IMG/VR virus record: IMGVR_UViG_3300027396_000058
Span: 1-33,887 of that record
Strand: one strand, 5' to 3'
Length of the DNA stretch: 33,887 nt
Source: a virus
The notes beneath the pieces are model-generated. The model was not told where the DNA came from. It saw only the letters and a list, made by a program, of their open reading frames with translations, and did not search any database. Position 1 is the first letter of the stretch. Every line of letters starts with the position of its first letter. Below are positions 32,886 to 33,887 of the stretch, one piece after another. The position numbers were made by a program, and so were the translations under genes.

Positions 32886-33056
32886 TTACTTGCACCCGCC
32901 GCACCCACGGCCGCCACGTCGGGCAAACAGGCCACGGCGCTCGCGCTGCACGATGCGGGTCTTCTCCACATGCACCTTGGCTGGTGCGCTGGCCACTGAA
33001 CAGGATCCACCCGAACAGCCGGCGCCAAGCGCCAGGGAAACTAAAATCGCTAACAT
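32886..33056 (-). CDS. Cys-rich exported micro-protein
   Basis: This 56-residue protein starts MLAILVSLALGAGCSGGSC, a signal with a lipoprotein-like Cys (the -3 residue is Gly, so not a canonical lipobox). A basic middle follows (EKTRIVQRERRGLFARRG), with a Cys-Gly end (GCGGCK). ATG 33056 has AAGGAG inside the end of the gene upstream, so it is coupled. I associate this type of small Cys-rich exported protein with planctomycete genomes and phages. Its role is unknown. Confidence 0.7.
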   Translation of the reverse strand: MLAILVSLALGAGCSGGSCSVASAPAKVHVEKTRIVQRERRGLFARRGGRGCGGCK

Positions 33057-33060
33057 TCGT

Positions 33061-33606
33061 CTACTCCTTCACATGAACGCCCGCCACCGCGGCGGGCTTG
33101 CTTCGGTCTGCGCCTTCGCGCAAATCTTCTTTGAACGGTCGTAGCTGGTGCTGCTCCAGCACGTAGCAGGGCCCATGACCCAGGTTGTTCAGCGCCTTCT
33201 GGTTGCGCAGTTCATGCGTCAGCGCATAGCCAATGAAATGCACGTCCGGCAGGGTCACGATCGCCAGCACGTAGGCGTCTATGTCTGGGTTGTTTTGCGC
33301 GGGGTTTAAAATGAGCCGGCCGTTGGGGTTCGTCGTGGCTTTAAGGTCAATCCTCCAGCCGTGCAGCAGGCTGTCGTAGCCGTTACGCCGCGCGTGGAAC
33401 GTGAGGTCGGGGAATAGGTTGTGATGCTTCGCCCAGGCGTATTCGGCTGCCACGCCGAGTGTATCGGCGGCAATCTGGTCGCTGTGGGTAAACTGATGCT
33501 TTGGCCGCCAGTGCGGATTCGAATGAGCCGCCCGCGACATGGTGGAACGCAGGGTGCCCAATACATGAATGACCGCCAGGTCGGCTTCGGTCAGAGTGAT
33601 TTTCAA
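33061..33606 (-). CDS. PD-(D/E)XK-like nuclease-fold protein
   Basis: The 181-residue protein has an N-terminal helical part, then GVAAEYAWAKHHN (Glu55), GYDSLLHGW (Asp78) and IDLKATTN (Asp87, Lys89). Then come 'DIDAYVLAIVTLP' and 'VHFIGYALTHELRN'. Order and spacing of Glu, Asp and DxK match the PD-(D/E)XK nuclease core. The target is unknown; recombination, packaging or host DNA are all possible. I see no strong ribosome binding site before ATG 33606. Confidence 0.65.
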   Translation of the reverse strand: MKITLTEADLAVIHVLGTLRSTMSRAAHSNPHWRPKHQFTHSDQIAADTLGVAAEYAWAKHHNLFPDLTFHARRNGYDSLLHGWRIDLKATTNPNGRLILNPAQNNPDIDAYVLAIVTLPDVHFIGYALTHELRNQKALNNLGHGPCYVLEQHQLRPFKEDLREGADRSKPAAVAGVHVKE

Positions 33607-33687
33607 GGTTGTTGGTGTTGGGTAGCGCGTCCGTGCTACAAAGATATTTCGGCAATCAAAACCATGCCGCCTAGGAAACGTTATCGT

Positions 33688-33705
33688 ATCGGCTTACATG
33701 CCGAT
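33688..33705. other. Perfect 6-bp inverted repeat
   Basis: ATCGGC and GCCGAT enclose TTACAT in the 110-base gap between the HNH gene and the PD-(D/E)XK-like gene. No U-tract follows on the minus strand, so it is not a clear intrinsic terminator. An operator or RNA hairpin is possible. A weak minus-strand promoter-like pair (TTGCAA and TACGAT, 16 bases apart) overlaps it. The rest of this gap shows nothing else. Confidence 0.4.
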
Positions 33706-33716
33706 TGCAAGCAAAA

Positions 33717-33887
33717 TCATGGCCTTTTCTTGACCAGATCCAGATACAAAATCGCATGCTGCCGCACCGCCAAGTTATACGACTTCCAGTTTTTGAGATG
33801 CCCAAACGTCAAGTGGCAGTTGCCGCCGTTCTCGCAGAGCACGACCAAATTTTCCGGTGCCAGTTCAAGTTCTGGAAACAAATGAAA
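33717..33887 (-). CDS. HNH endonuclease, C-terminal part (cut by window edge)
   Basis: Only the last 56 residues are present: the frame is open to the window end. They contain HLFPE, PENLVVLCENGG, NCHLTFGHLKNW and then a helix, ending LVKKRP. His plus 'NLVVLC' plus 'CH..FGH' is the HNH core. HNH genes often sit near the terminase and cohesive-end sites of siphophages and help packaging. The stop at 33717 is TGA. Joining the window ends as a circle gives no sensible N-terminus, so the rest lies outside. Confidence 0.8.
   Translation of the reverse strand, partial: FHLFPELELAPENLVVLCENGGNCHLTFGHLKNWKSYNLAVRQHAILYLDLVKKRP

Noticed and set aside
33717-33887. Joining the right end to position 1 as a circle
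   Set aside because: The reading frame continues without an HNH-like N-terminus, so the window is a cut piece of a longer genome.

Overview
The window is a stretch of a temperate, long-tailed (siphovirus-type) phage genome, read almost entirely from the minus strand. In transcription order (right to left) it runs from a nuclease cluster through DNA packaging, head, neck, tail, fibres and lysis to the integrase and attachment site. The host is most likely a planctomycete. This rests on family knowledge rather than a search: the Cys-rich exported micro-protein (32886-33056), the zinc-ribbon protein with a 'LWHPDD'-like tail (1198-1560), and the papain-like protease with its C-terminal module (1941-3320) all resemble small families I associate with Planctomycetes. 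No host chromosomal gene is visible. The only tRNA trace is a 3' half, flanked on both sides by the same short repeats, which suggests a phage attP rather than a prophage end.

Layout. 1-220: candidate attP with a tRNA-Arg(UCG) 3'-half core and paired arm repeats. 180-1283: tyrosine integrase. 1198-1715: zinc-ribbon protein and a 52-residue membrane peptide. 1715-3320: holin-like protein and an exported, membrane-anchored papain-like protease. 3365-10766: tail tip, fibre and receptor genes, including an 864-residue repeat fibre, two fibres with related N-termini and a collagen-like protein. 10792-14901: distal tail protein, tape measure and tail chaperone with an A9 slippery run for a -1 frameshift. 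14908-16785: tail tube, tail completion and neck genes. 16820-23059: one 2,079-residue polyvalent protein (ParB-like, zeta-like kinase and LPD1-type HEWGH metallopeptidase). 23098-26268: small protein, major capsid, decoration protein, and a protease-scaffold gene with a nested scaffold start. 26291-30555: a sigma-70-like protein, portal, a small protein, and the large and small terminase subunits. 30587-33887: RGG/KTSC protein, RusA, DGQHR protein, exported micro-protein, PD-(D/E)XK-like protein and the end of an HNH endonuclease cut by the window edge.

How it works together. Genes are tightly packed, with many ATGA or TAATG overlaps, so most are probably co-transcribed and translationally coupled. 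Several gene junctions carry a shared GTCATTTAT motif (minus strand), twice as part of an identical 21-bp block running from the upstream stop codon to the next ribosome binding site. The phage-borne sigma-like protein lies in the same transcription unit, so a phage-specific late promoter is one testable reading. Replication and repressor genes are not in this window and probably lie beyond its right end.
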